64,000 nt of DNA from Bacteroides pyogenes DSM 20611 = JCM 6294 (GTDB lineage: Bacteria > Bacteroidota > Bacteroidia > Bacteroidales > Bacteroidaceae): NCBI RefSeq assembly GCF_000428105.1, contig NZ_ATZH01000012.1:1-64000 (forward strand), written 5' to 3'. The number at the start of each line of letters is the position of its first letter. Position 1 is the first letter of the stretch. The translations under genes were made by a program, and so were the position numbers. This document shows positions 26,600 to 35,062 of the stretch, piece by piece. The notes beneath the pieces are model-generated. The model was not told where the DNA came from, did not search any database, and saw nothing but the letters and a program-made list of their open reading frames with translations.

Positions 26600-27631
26600 A
26601 TGAAAAAGATATTATTAACCCTTGTGCTCCTCGCGTTTCTGACTTCGTTCAACTTCGCTCAGAAACCCTACAAGATCGTATTCTACAACCTCGAGAACTT
26701 ATTCGATACCATCAACGACCCGGAGGTTCTCGATGATGAATTTACCCCGGAAGGAGCAAAAAGATGGAACACTGCGAAGTATAACAAGAAACTCGGCAAT
26801 ATAGAGCGCGTGCTCTTCGACATTGCCGCCGTGAACAAAGATTATCCGGCCGTGATCGGTGTAGCCGAAATTGAGAACCGGACGGTGCTGGAAGATCTGA
26901 TAGCGACTCCGAAACTCATTCCGGGCAACTACCGGATCGTTCACTTCGATTCGCCCGACGCGCGCGGAGTAGACGTGGCTTTCTTCTACCGCCCCGATGT
27001 GTTCAAGATTCAGGGACAAAAACCTTTCAAGGCGGATATTCCCGAACCTGAGTTCAGAACACGCGACATCCTGTCGATGTGGGGAACGATAGGCGGAGAA
27101 CCCTTCTTCTTTATGGTGGCTCACTGGCCTTCGCGGCTGGGAGGAAAAGAAGCGTCGGAATCGAAACGCATGGCGGTGGCCCGGCAGATGCGCCACATTA
27201 CCGACTCGGTGAGGCGTGACAACCCCGCCGTCAAGGTAGTGATGATGGGCGACTTCAACGACGACCCTACCGACAAAAGCATAGCCGAAGGACTGGGAGC
27301 CAAATACAAGATAAAAGACTTGAAACAGGGCGACCTCTACAACCCGTATGCCGAGATGCTGAAAGCCGGATACGGAACATTGGCTTATTCGGATTCGTGG
27401 AATATCTTCGACAACATCGTTGTTTCGGACAATCTGGTGACGGGCGGAAGCAACACGCTGAAGTTGCAACGCGCGCGCGGCTCGAAATACTACGGAAACA
27501 TCTTCCACGCGCACTACATGGAGCAGAAAGAGGGGCAGTTCAAGGGATACCCTCTGCGCACCTTCGTAGGCGATAACTTTCAGGGCGGCTTCAGCGACCA
27601 CTTCCCCGTATATATCTATGTAGGCAAATAA
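26600..27631 (+). CDS. secreted endonuclease/exonuclease/phosphatase family protein
   Basis: A 343-residue protein with a signal peptide (MKKILLTLVLLAFLTSFNFAQ). EEP-superfamily motifs appear in order: FYNLENLFD (about 27-35), VIGVAEIENR with the metal-binding Glu, FMVAHWPSRLGG, MMGDFNDDPTD and the C-terminal SDHFPVYIYV. This fold cleaves phosphodiester or phosphomonoester bonds; beside the NUC endonuclease it would plausibly shorten nucleic acids further or remove phosphate, though a phospholipase role is possible. A TTG at 26594 is in frame, but the ATG at 26600 is preferred. It is followed 15 bp later by a TonB-dependent receptor gene. Confidence 0.9.
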   Translation: MKKILLTLVLLAFLTSFNFAQKPYKIVFYNLENLFDTINDPEVLDDEFTPEGAKRWNTAKYNKKLGNIERVLFDIAAVNKDYPAVIGVAEIENRTVLEDLIATPKLIPGNYRIVHFDSPDARGVDVAFFYRPDVFKIQGQKPFKADIPEPEFRTRDILSMWGTIGGEPFFFMVAHWPSRLGGKEASESKRMAVARQMRHITDSVRRDNPAVKVVMMGDFNDDPTDKSIAEGLGAKYKIKDLKQGDLYNPYAEMLKAGYGTLAYSDSWNIFDNIVVSDNLVTGGSNTLKLQRARGSKYYGNIFHAHYMEQKEGQFKGYPLRTFVGDNFQGGFSDHFPVYIYVGK

Positions 27632-27646
27632 AATAAATTAGTGCAT

Positions 27647-30394
27647 ATGAAAATCAAAACAATCCTCTTCGTGGTATTTTCTTTGATATCATTCGCCGTT
27701 TTCGCACAAGACCAAGGCGGTATCAAAGGTAAAGTCGTATCCCGCACGACACGCAATGCCATAGAAGGCGTAAAGGTGACGTTAACGCCGGGAAATGTCA
27801 CCGCCCGTACCGACGAAACGGGAAATTTCCTGTTCGAACACCTGGCAAAAGGAGAATATAACCTTACGTTCGAGACGGCGGATTTCGAATCGCTGACCTT
27901 GGCCGTACGCGTAGACAGGTTAATAAGGGACTTGAATCAGGTAATCTTAGTGCCCGAAAGCACGCAAACGCCTATCGACGATGCGGTGTTCGCGGAGTTC
28001 GACACGGAATCGGCAGGCGACGCTCAGGTGTTGCCCTCTTCGCTTTCGGCTTCGAAAGATGTGTTCAACAACATCGCTTCCTATAAGTTCAGCGAGATGC
28101 GCTTCAATAACCGGGGCTACGATTCGCAATACTCCGACGTATCGGTGAACGGAATCCGGATGAACGACGCCATGACGGGTTATACTCCCTGGTCGCTCTG
28201 GGGCGGGCTGAACGACGCTACGCGCAATCAGGAAGTGACTTCGGGGCTGAACATGGGAGCCGCCGGAATAGGCGGGATTGGCGGAACGACCAACATCAAC
28301 ACGCGGGCTTCGCAGATCCGCAAAGGATTCCGGGCAAGCGTGGTGAACGCGAACTCGATGTACCGCTTCCGTGGCATGCTGACTTATGCCTCGGGGAAAA
28401 AAGACAACGGATGGTCGTACGCTTTATCGGTATCCACCCGACAGGGAGGAAACGACTATGTACGGGGAGTTTACTACAACGCATTCGGGTATTTCGCAGC
28501 CATCGAAAAGCAGTTCGACGACCGCCATCGCCTGGCGCTATCGGTGCTCGGCGCACCGACCGAACGCGGAGCGCAACAGGCTTCTACGCAAGAAGCGTAT
28601 GACTTGGTGGGAAACAACTATTACAACCCGAACTGGGGATGGCTGAACGGCAAACGGGTGAACGCGCGCGTGCGCAACTACCACGAGCCGATTGCCATGC
28701 TGAACTATACGTTCGACATCGACGAACGCTCGCAACTGAACGTGGCGACTTCTTTCCGCTTCGGACGGAACGGCTACTCCGCGCTGACGTGGTACGGAGG
28801 CCCCGACCCTCGCCCCGACTATTACCGCAATTTGCCGAGCTTCTACCCCAACACGTATGTAGGCGCTCATTTATACGAAGCTTGGATGGCGAATACGGAC
28901 AACATCCGCCACATCGATTGGGAAAACCTGTACAACATCAACCGGAACCAACCGGTAAATCCTCTTTACGGGACGGGACGCCGCTCTATCAACATGGTGG
29001 AAGAGCGTCACGCCGACCAGCTGGACTGGAACCTTCACACACAGTTCTCTCACTTGTTCCGCGACAACTCGAAAGTGAAAGGCGGACTGAGCCTGCGTCG
29101 CAACCGCACGGAGTATTACAGCAAAGTGAAAGACTTGTTGGGAGGCGATTACTGGATAGACATAGATAAGTTTGCCGAACGGGACATGGGCGGCCTCGAC
29201 CCGGTGAAGTATCAGAACAACATGGATTATTACGCCAAGCACGGACATGCGCAAGCCGTGAAGAAAGGCGACAAGTACGGATACGACTACTACGGCAACA
29301 TCATAGATGGCCGCGCATGGGTAGACTACAACATCGCCAGCGGAAACTTCGGCGTGAACATGGGCGCGGAAGTGGGACACACGACTTTATGGAGACACGG
29401 AATCTGGAAGAAAGGACTGTTTCCCGACAACTCGCAGGGCGACTCGAAGAAAAAGAACTTCCTGACCTACAAGTGGAAGGCAAACTTCAGCTACAAGCTC
29501 TCGGCGGGACACTCGCTCAACGCCAACCTCTTCTATATGGAGAACGCGCCTTCGTTCCAGTCGTCTTTCGTATCGCCGCGTACCCGCAACGACATAACTC
29601 CGGGACTGACGCTCGAAAAAGTGTTCGGAGCCGACGCTTCGTATAACCTGCGCATAGGAGACATGAAAGCCCGCATCTCCGGCTACTACACCAAATTCAT
29701 GGATCAGTCGAAAGTGCTGTCTTACTACGACGACGTGGCAATGACGTTCTCCAACTTCGCCATCAGCGGCATCGAGAAACAGCATTTCGGACTTGAAGCC
29801 GCCGCCACGGTGCCTCTGTATGCAGGGCTTTCGCTGAACGGAGCCGTAAGCTGGGGACAGTTTACCTACGACAACAATCCGGACTTCGTGCAGATTCAGG
29901 ACAACAGCGGCATGGTGAAGAATGAAGGAAAGGTGTACTGGAAAAACTTCCGCGTGGAGAGCACGCCGCAGACGGCTATGAACATCGGTCTGTCGTACCG
30001 CGGACGGAGAAACTTCTTCGCTTCTGTGGACCTGAACTATTACAACAACATGTATTTGTCGATGAGTCCGCTCTACCGCACCGACGCCGTACTGACACCG
30101 GGCATGACGGCGGAAGACATCATCAGCATACGCAAGCAGGAGAAGTTCGACAAGGCTCACGTGCTCAACGCAAGCGTAGGGAAGAACTGGTACATCCGCC
30201 GCGCGTATACCCTCGGGTTCAGCCTCGAAGTGAAGAACCTGCTGAACGACCAGGACATCAAGACCGGCGGATACGAACAGATACGCCTGCTGAAGAATAA
30301 GGAGGAAGCGTATCAGAAGTACCAGCCGTTCGACTCGAAGTATTTCTACATGTTCGGCACTACCTACTACATGAATGTTTATCTCCGTTTCTAA
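27647..30394 (+). CDS. TonB-dependent receptor of the nuclease operon
   Basis: A 915-residue outer-membrane transporter. Signal peptide (about 1-21), a carboxypeptidase-regulatory-like Ig domain (about 22-105: GGIKGKVVSRTTRNAIEGVK, TDETGNFLFEHLAKGEY), a plug (about 130-225: FNNRGYDSQYSDVSVNGIRM, TTNINTRAS), and a 22-strand-type barrel ending in the aromatic YYMNVYLRF. No SusD-like partner is encoded; instead a DUF5689 lipoprotein follows 22 bp later. The natural hypothesis is uptake of nucleotides, oligonucleotides or phosphate released by the two upstream enzymes. GTG at 27641 is an alternative start; the ATG gives the cleaner signal peptide. Confidence 0.92.
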   Translation: MKIKTILFVVFSLISFAVFAQDQGGIKGKVVSRTTRNAIEGVKVTLTPGNVTARTDETGNFLFEHLAKGEYNLTFETADFESLTLAVRVDRLIRDLNQVILVPESTQTPIDDAVFAEFDTESAGDAQVLPSSLSASKDVFNNIASYKFSEMRFNNRGYDSQYSDVSVNGIRMNDAMTGYTPWSLWGGLNDATRNQEVTSGLNMGAAGIGGIGGTTNINTRASQIRKGFRASVVNANSMYRFRGMLTYASGKKDNGWSYALSVSTRQGGNDYVRGVYYNAFGYFAAIEKQFDDRHRLALSVLGAPTERGAQQASTQEAYDLVGNNYYNPNWGWLNGKRVNARVRNYHEPIAMLNYTFDIDERSQLNVATSFRFGRNGYSALTWYGGPDPRPDYYRNLPSFYPNTYVGAHLYEAWMANTDNIRHIDWENLYNINRNQPVNPLYGTGRRSINMVEERHADQLDWNLHTQFSHLFRDNSKVKGGLSLRRNRTEYYSKVKDLLGGDYWIDIDKFAERDMGGLDPVKYQNNMDYYAKHGHAQAVKKGDKYGYDYYGNIIDGRAWVDYNIASGNFGVNMGAEVGHTTLWRHGIWKKGLFPDNSQGDSKKKNFLTYKWKANFSYKLSAGHSLNANLFYMENAPSFQSSFVSPRTRNDITPGLTLEKVFGADASYNLRIGDMKARISGYYTKFMDQSKVLSYYDDVAMTFSNFAISGIEKQHFGLEAAATVPLYAGLSLNGAVSWGQFTYDNNPDFVQIQDNSGMVKNEGKVYWKNFRVESTPQTAMNIGLSYRGRRNFFASVDLNYYNNMYLSMSPLYRTDAVLTPGMTAEDIISIRKQEKFDKAHVLNASVGKNWYIRRAYTLGFSLEVKNLLNDQDIKTGGYEQIRLLKNKEEAYQKYQPFDSKYFYMFGTTYYMNVYLRF

Positions 30395-30416
30395 GGATAA
30401 GTAAAAAAGGATAATT

Positions 30417-31409
30417 ATGAACAAGATATTGAAACTATGTATGATTATAGCGGCGGGGCTGAGCATAAGCAGTTGCTATAACGAGTTTGAAGAGCCGGCT
30501 CCCGCCAAGGTCTGGACCAAGGCGGACTTTGCCGGAAGCAAATACATCTCTATCAGGGATCTCAAGCAACTCTTCTATGCGGCGCACGGAAACTCCGCCG
30601 CCAGTCTGGGGAAAACGCTTGAGATAACGGAAGATTACGTAATCGGCGGACGGGTGATTTCGAGCGACCAAGCCGGCAATGTGTACAAGTCGGTGTACAT
30701 CTACGACGACGCGTCCGAATCGGCCATCGAGCTGAAACTGATGGTGAGCAACTATGTGTCTTTCCCTGTGGGGCAGATGGTATTTGTGAAAGCCAAAGGA
30801 CTTGCTGTCGGCAATTACCGGTATATGCTGAGCGTGGGCGGCATGCCTACAAAGGATGATATTGCGAAAGGCTATGCCAACAGAAACATCGAACAGTCTA
30901 TTTTCGTGAACCGCCATATCTTTAAAGGCGAGATAGTGAAACCGACCGCAGCCGATACGCTTGTGGTAACGGCAGACAACTACAAAACGAAGCTGAACGA
31001 CGACGCGCTGGGCCGCCTCGTGCGTTTCGAAGGATTGACTTATAAGGAAGGAATATTCGACAAAGACAGGTATCCGCAATATCTGGAGACGCTCTACCCG
31101 AACGGATCCACCACGGCGCAATACACCAATAAGTATTACGTCGAAGAGGGGTTGCCGCCCACATACGCATACAGCTACAACGGCGCCCACTACTACGGTT
31201 CTTCGGTGTTCGGCTATGAAGGCACGAGCATGGAGAGCGGCAACTATATCGTGCGCGTAAGCGGATATGCCAACTTCGCGCTCCATCCGCTTCCGACGAA
31301 CGGAGCAAAAGGAGATATTACGGCTATCTATACGAAATATTCCTCAAAAAGCGGCGGGTTCGTGAAATACCAACTGCTGATCAACAGTTTCGACGACATC
31401 CGCTTCTGA
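30417..31409 (+). CDS. DUF5689 lipoprotein partner of the TonB receptor
   Basis: A 330-residue lipoprotein (GLSISSC, Cys20). Its body matches DUF5689: an N-terminal SIRDLKQLF element, an OB-like strand set (EDYVIGGRVISSDQAGNVYK, YIYDDASESAIELKLM, GQMVFVKAKGLAVGNY), and a C-terminal LLINSFDDIRF. The first lipoprotein of this operon contains the same domain. DUF5689 proteins are commonly encoded beside TonB receptors and nucleases in Bacteroidota, so a substrate-capture role, perhaps for single-stranded nucleic acid through the OB-like fold, is an inference. It is the last gene before a complex terminator. Confidence 0.85.
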   Translation: MNKILKLCMIIAAGLSISSCYNEFEEPAPAKVWTKADFAGSKYISIRDLKQLFYAAHGNSAASLGKTLEITEDYVIGGRVISSDQAGNVYKSVYIYDDASESAIELKLMVSNYVSFPVGQMVFVKAKGLAVGNYRYMLSVGGMPTKDDIAKGYANRNIEQSIFVNRHIFKGEIVKPTAADTLVVTADNYKTKLNDDALGRLVRFEGLTYKEGIFDKDRYPQYLETLYPNGSTTAQYTNKYYVEEGLPPTYAYSYNGAHYYGSSVFGYEGTSMESGNYIVRVSGYANFALHPLPTNGAKGDITAIYTKYSSKSGGFVKYQLLINSFDDIRF

Positions 31410-31558
31410 AGGCAGAAAGCGTCTGCTTTACACGGACAAATAAAGATTACTTGCCAAAGAAGTATCTCGCGTTTGCCTGAAAGAAAGAAGCTGTAAAAAC
31501 TCAAATGCAACGAAGACAAACTTCCGGTCTGAAACCGGATATCTTCGGTTGCTGTAAG

Positions 31559-31668
31559 AATAGCCCTGTTACTACTTCAGCATGAAGTTTGATGGTTTTG
31601 ATGAAGCTGATTCCCGGTCGCTCGGCAAAACCTTCATTACTTCAGCATGAAGTTTGGCAGGGCTATTT
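31559..31668 (+). terminator. composite hairpin terminator with internal repeated stem-loops
   Basis: AATAGCCCTG (31559-31568) pairs with CAGGGCTATT (31659-31668). Inside, GGTTTTG pairs with CAAAACC, and two copies of the small palindromic hairpin CTTCAGCATGAAG begin 65 bp apart (31575 and 31640). It sits between the operon end and the convergent barrel gene. The rest of 31410-31822 is unremarkable. Confidence 0.6.
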
Positions 31669-31822
31669 TATGTTTGTCTCTTACAATCCGCCACCTTTCC
31701 GGCTGTGCCGATTTAGTTTAGCAGTTATGTGCATATACGAACTTACCCAAGAATACGTTAATGCTGGTAAACTTGGGTAAGACTTTACAGATATTGTTTG
31801 GGGAAATACTTCCCCGCAACGG

Positions 31823-34378
31823 TCAGCGCTGCCCTTCGCCATCGTTGTTCCCGCCGCTTTTCACATCGTCGTTGGTAATGCTGCGCGCTGTTTTCTTCAC
31901 GCTCGCCTGCAATTTACCCATCCGGTAGCCGATGGTGAACCCGAAACGGCGGTCAGGATAGCGGTATGAGTTACGCGACAGGAAGTTGACTCCCTCCGTA
32001 CGATTGGTATAAGTCCGATATTCTTGAAGGAAGTTGTTGCAAAAAACATTCAGCGTCAGGCGGTCTTCCTTCAGGAAAGAGCGGCTGAGCGACAGGGCGT
32101 AGTAATTGTATCCCGACCCTCTGCCTTGCAGGTTGATGTAGGGTGTGCTTCCTCCCGCGTTCAGGCTCGCGCGCAACTTCAGAGGGAAAGTATGCTGAAT
32201 GCCCGAATGGAAAGAACCCGTCCAACCGTAGTTGTGCAAGCCCTGCGCAGGGCTTCTCATATCATTGTAGCTTCCGTAACCGTTCAGGTAGAAACGTGTC
32301 TTGGGAGAAAGGTTCCAGTTGAAGTAAAGGCTCAACCCCGTGTTCCTGCTTTTCCCGATGTTGGCGTATGTGCTGTACAAAGCGCCCCGGGGCGCCAGAT
32401 GCGTGGGGTCGTTGTCGAATATCTCTCCTTCGGGAGCGGTAATCAAACGGGTTACATTCTGTATGCCGTTGTTGTTGAACGAGTGGTTAAGCGACAGATT
32501 GATGTTGAGCTTCGGCCCGAAACTGCTGTAGGAGAATTGGAAAAAGTGGCTTTTCTCGCTCTTCAGGTCGGAATTTCCCTGACTGATGAACATGGGGTTT
32601 TGATTGTTGAAATACGGATTCAGGCTCCAGATTCCGGGCCGCCAGATACGCAGATTGTAGGCCAATCGCAGGTTCTGCGTCTTTCCCACCTTCATGCCGA
32701 GCATCACGGAAGGCACGATATCGCTGAAATCGGCACGGAAATCCTCACCGGGACCTACCAGATACTTCACCCGCTGTATGGTCTGTTCGTAGCGCAACCC
32801 CGGCTTGAAAGAGAAGTCTTTGTACTTCAGCGTATACCCCCCATAAGCCGAAATGATGTGGTTGAGGTGACGGTAATCGCTGCTGCGCGAATCGCTGTAC
32901 ACGTAATCCTCGCTTCCCCCGACGGCCTCGAACAGATTGTTTTCGCTCGCATTCCGCCGGTAGATGTATTTCACTCCCCCTTCCACCGTATGCATCTTGG
33001 CGATGGGCGTCGTGTAGTCGACTTGGAAGGTATGTTCCGTCGTACCCGTACTTCCATCCGAACGGACGTTTGTCAGTTGCAGGCGTTTGATCAGTTCTTC
33101 CCTCTGCGCTTCGGGAAATATATCGAGATAAACATTGTAATAATCGTTCCCTCGGGGTTGCATGCTCGTTTTATAAGAAAGGGTGAGCATCCGCTCTTTG
33201 TTTCTGCGCGAAACGCGCTGGTAATCCACGCTCCCGTCGATCGAGTACCACGAATACTTTCCCGAATGATCGGTACGGAAGCGGTAGGCAACATCTTGAT
33301 GATTGGCGCCGTACATCACGGTCTGACTGCTTCCGGGAGACTTGTTTTTGCCTCCATACATGCCGAAATTGACAGAGAGCAACCTCAACGTGTCTATTTC
33401 GTAGCTCGCTTCCAGATTCCCGTAAAGGAAATTCCCTTTCGACTTATTGGAGCCTTCGGATATCAGATATTTCTCCGTATCCGATTCATAGTTTTCGCGA
33501 TAACTTTCCGAGTAGCTGCGCGGGTTGTTGTGGTAATTGAGGTTATAGTTGACAGCCATTGTAAGTTTGCCCCGCTTTATCATCCCATAACGGCTGATTC
33601 CCAATCCGTTGTTGGTGACTCTTCCGTTGACGGTTGCCGTATAGCCTTCGAATCCTCCGGAAACGGTCACGATGTTCAGCACTCCTCCTACGCCCTCGGC
33701 ATCGTACTTGGCTCCGGGCGAAGTAATCACCTCGATGTGCTTGATGGTGTTGGCAGGCATACTCTTCAACACCTCTTTGGGGTTGGCGCTCATCATATTG
33801 TTCGGCTTCCCGTTCACGTGTATCTTGAATTTGCTGCTGCCGTTCACCTGAATGTTATCTTCACCGTCTACGGTCACCATCGGCACTTTGCGCAACATCT
33901 CTATCACGGTGTTCGACTTCGAGTCGGGGTCGTCTTCCACATTGTAGGCAATCTTGTCTACCTCCACTTTCACCAGCGGCTTCTGCGCCACGACCTCCAC
34001 CCCGCCGAGTTCTTTGGTGGCCTCCGATGTATACAGAGTACCCAAATCGACGTTCTTCTCCTTCTCGGTGAGCACGAACTCCTTCCGCGCGGTTGTCTTG
34101 CCGATAGAGGAAAGAGTGATGAGGTAAGTGCCGGGCATGGCGGTCATCTTCTCCTGAAACTTCCCGTTCGCTCCCGTGACAGCCATTTTCACCACCTTGT
34201 CGGGCGTGTTTTTATTCACGATCCGGATGGTCGCGTATGGTTCTCCCTCATGCGTAAGCGAATCCACAAGCACTCCTTTCACCGTGTACGTGTGAATGGC
34301 CGCCTGTTGCGCAAAGCTATCGGATGAGATAAAGAAAAAGAAACATAAAAGCAGCAATAGTAGCAGTCTGTTTTTCAT
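31823..34378 (-). CDS. TonB-dependent-type outer-membrane beta-barrel protein
   Basis: An 851-residue outer-membrane protein of the OMP_b-brl_3 type. Signal peptide (MKNRLLLLLLLCFFFFIS...FAQ), regulatory Ig-like domain (about 30-120: YTVKGVLVDSLTHEGEPYAT), plug (about 135-235: VEVVAQKPLVKVEVDKIAYN, IEMLRKVPMVTVDGEDNIQV, IKHIEVITSPGAKYDAEGVGG, a canonical PGAKYDAEGVGGVLNI element), then a large barrel. The Gly/Asp/Asn tail (DDVKSGGNNDGEGQR) extends past the last strand. Members of this group are usually linked to uptake or surface assembly with unknown ligands. An ATG nine codons upstream is possible; the signal peptide starts at 34378. Confidence 0.88.
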   Translation of the reverse strand: MKNRLLLLLLLCFFFFISSDSFAQQAAIHTYTVKGVLVDSLTHEGEPYATIRIVNKNTPDKVVKMAVTGANGKFQEKMTAMPGTYLITLSSIGKTTARKEFVLTEKEKNVDLGTLYTSEATKELGGVEVVAQKPLVKVEVDKIAYNVEDDPDSKSNTVIEMLRKVPMVTVDGEDNIQVNGSSKFKIHVNGKPNNMMSANPKEVLKSMPANTIKHIEVITSPGAKYDAEGVGGVLNIVTVSGGFEGYTATVNGRVTNNGLGISRYGMIKRGKLTMAVNYNLNYHNNPRSYSESYRENYESDTEKYLISEGSNKSKGNFLYGNLEASYEIDTLRLLSVNFGMYGGKNKSPGSSQTVMYGANHQDVAYRFRTDHSGKYSWYSIDGSVDYQRVSRRNKERMLTLSYKTSMQPRGNDYYNVYLDIFPEAQREELIKRLQLTNVRSDGSTGTTEHTFQVDYTTPIAKMHTVEGGVKYIYRRNASENNLFEAVGGSEDYVYSDSRSSDYRHLNHIISAYGGYTLKYKDFSFKPGLRYEQTIQRVKYLVGPGEDFRADFSDIVPSVMLGMKVGKTQNLRLAYNLRIWRPGIWSLNPYFNNQNPMFISQGNSDLKSEKSHFFQFSYSSFGPKLNINLSLNHSFNNNGIQNVTRLITAPEGEIFDNDPTHLAPRGALYSTYANIGKSRNTGLSLYFNWNLSPKTRFYLNGYGSYNDMRSPAQGLHNYGWTGSFHSGIQHTFPLKLRASLNAGGSTPYINLQGRGSGYNYYALSLSRSFLKEDRLTLNVFCNNFLQEYRTYTNRTEGVNFLSRNSYRYPDRRFGFTIGYRMGKLQASVKKTARSITNDDVKSGGNNDGEGQR

Positions 34379-34445
34379 GATGAAATATATTTGGTTGCAT
34401 TTCATACCGATGCCGCCAATATCGGCAAACCGGCTCTGTCGGCTC

Positions 34446-34476
34446 CAAAAATAGTTGATTTTCTTTTTATTACAAG
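34446..34476 (-). promoter_or_regulatory. promoter of the barrel-protein gene
   Basis: On the minus strand, CTTG (34473-34476, one mismatch to TTTG), a 19-bp spacer, then TATTTTTG (34446-34453), a perfect TAnnTTTG box. It is about 68 bp before the ATG. Confidence 0.55.
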
Positions 34477-34519
34477 TTTACGTATCGTTAAAAAAAGGGA
34501 AAACACCTCAACAAAACTG

Positions 34520-34797
34520 CAAAACACCGGAGAAGACAATTACCGAAAACTGTTCGTGTATATGGCAGACGCTGCAACAAACCCGCAAAACACCGGAGGA
34601 GTCAACTACCGAAAACTGTTCGTGTACATGGCAGACGTTGCAACAAACCCGCAAAACACCGGAGGAGACAATTACCGAAAACTGTTTGTGTACATGGCAG
34701 ACGCTGCAACAAACCCGCAAAACACAGGAGGAGACAACTACCGAAAACTGTTCGTGTACATGGCAGACGCTGCAACAAACCCGCAAAACATGGGAGG
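34520..34797. repeat. 66-bp tandem repeat, four copies plus a partial
   Basis: Units beginning CAAAACACCGGAGGAGACAA start at 34520, 34586, 34652, 34718 and 34784, exactly 66 bp apart and nearly identical. Since 66 is divisible by three the plus strand stays open through the array (a 22-residue repeat, NYRKLFVYMADAATNPQ), but the frame has no plausible start context and the flanking sequence is non-protein-like. Probably non-coding DNA between two minus-strand genes. Confidence 0.9.
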
Positions 34798-34864
34798 CAA
34801 AAACCGGTTTCTCCCCTCCCGAGCAAGGCTCGATGAGCGGGAAATATGCTTCCGCCGTAACGGA

Positions 34865-34997
34865 CATATATGCTTGCCGCGGTGTCCATATATACTCACT
34901 GCGGTAGCTATATATACTCACCGTGGTAGCCATATATACTCACCGACGCTAACCATATATACTCACCGCGGTAGCCATATATGTCTACCGCGACGCC
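34865..34997. repeat. 22-bp tandem repeat, six copies
   Basis: The unit CATATATACTCACCGCGGTA plus GC recurs from 34865 with starts at 34887, 34909, 34931, 34954 and 34976 (22-23 bp). Each unit contains a TACCGCGGTA-like palindrome and an ATATAT run. The array begins 68 bp after the 66-bp array and ends before the 3' end of the MgtC/DUF4010 gene. Confidence 0.85.
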
Positions 34998-35062
34998 GAA
35001 ACGTACCCGCAAAATCAGAGAAACAACGGCCGGACAACAGGAACGTTTCGCCGTTCTTATGA

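Noticed and set aside
32024..34327. Long plus-strand frame antisense to the barrel protein gene
   Set aside because: Shadow of the GC-rich third codon positions of the real minus-strand gene; the translated sequence is His/Arg/Val-rich and has no domain.
34391..35062. Plus-strand open frame through the 66-bp repeats encoding a 22-residue repeat protein
   Set aside because: The frame stays open only because the period is a multiple of three; there is no signal sequence, no reasonable start context, and the part after the repeats has an implausible composition. The same DNA is also open on the opposite strand.
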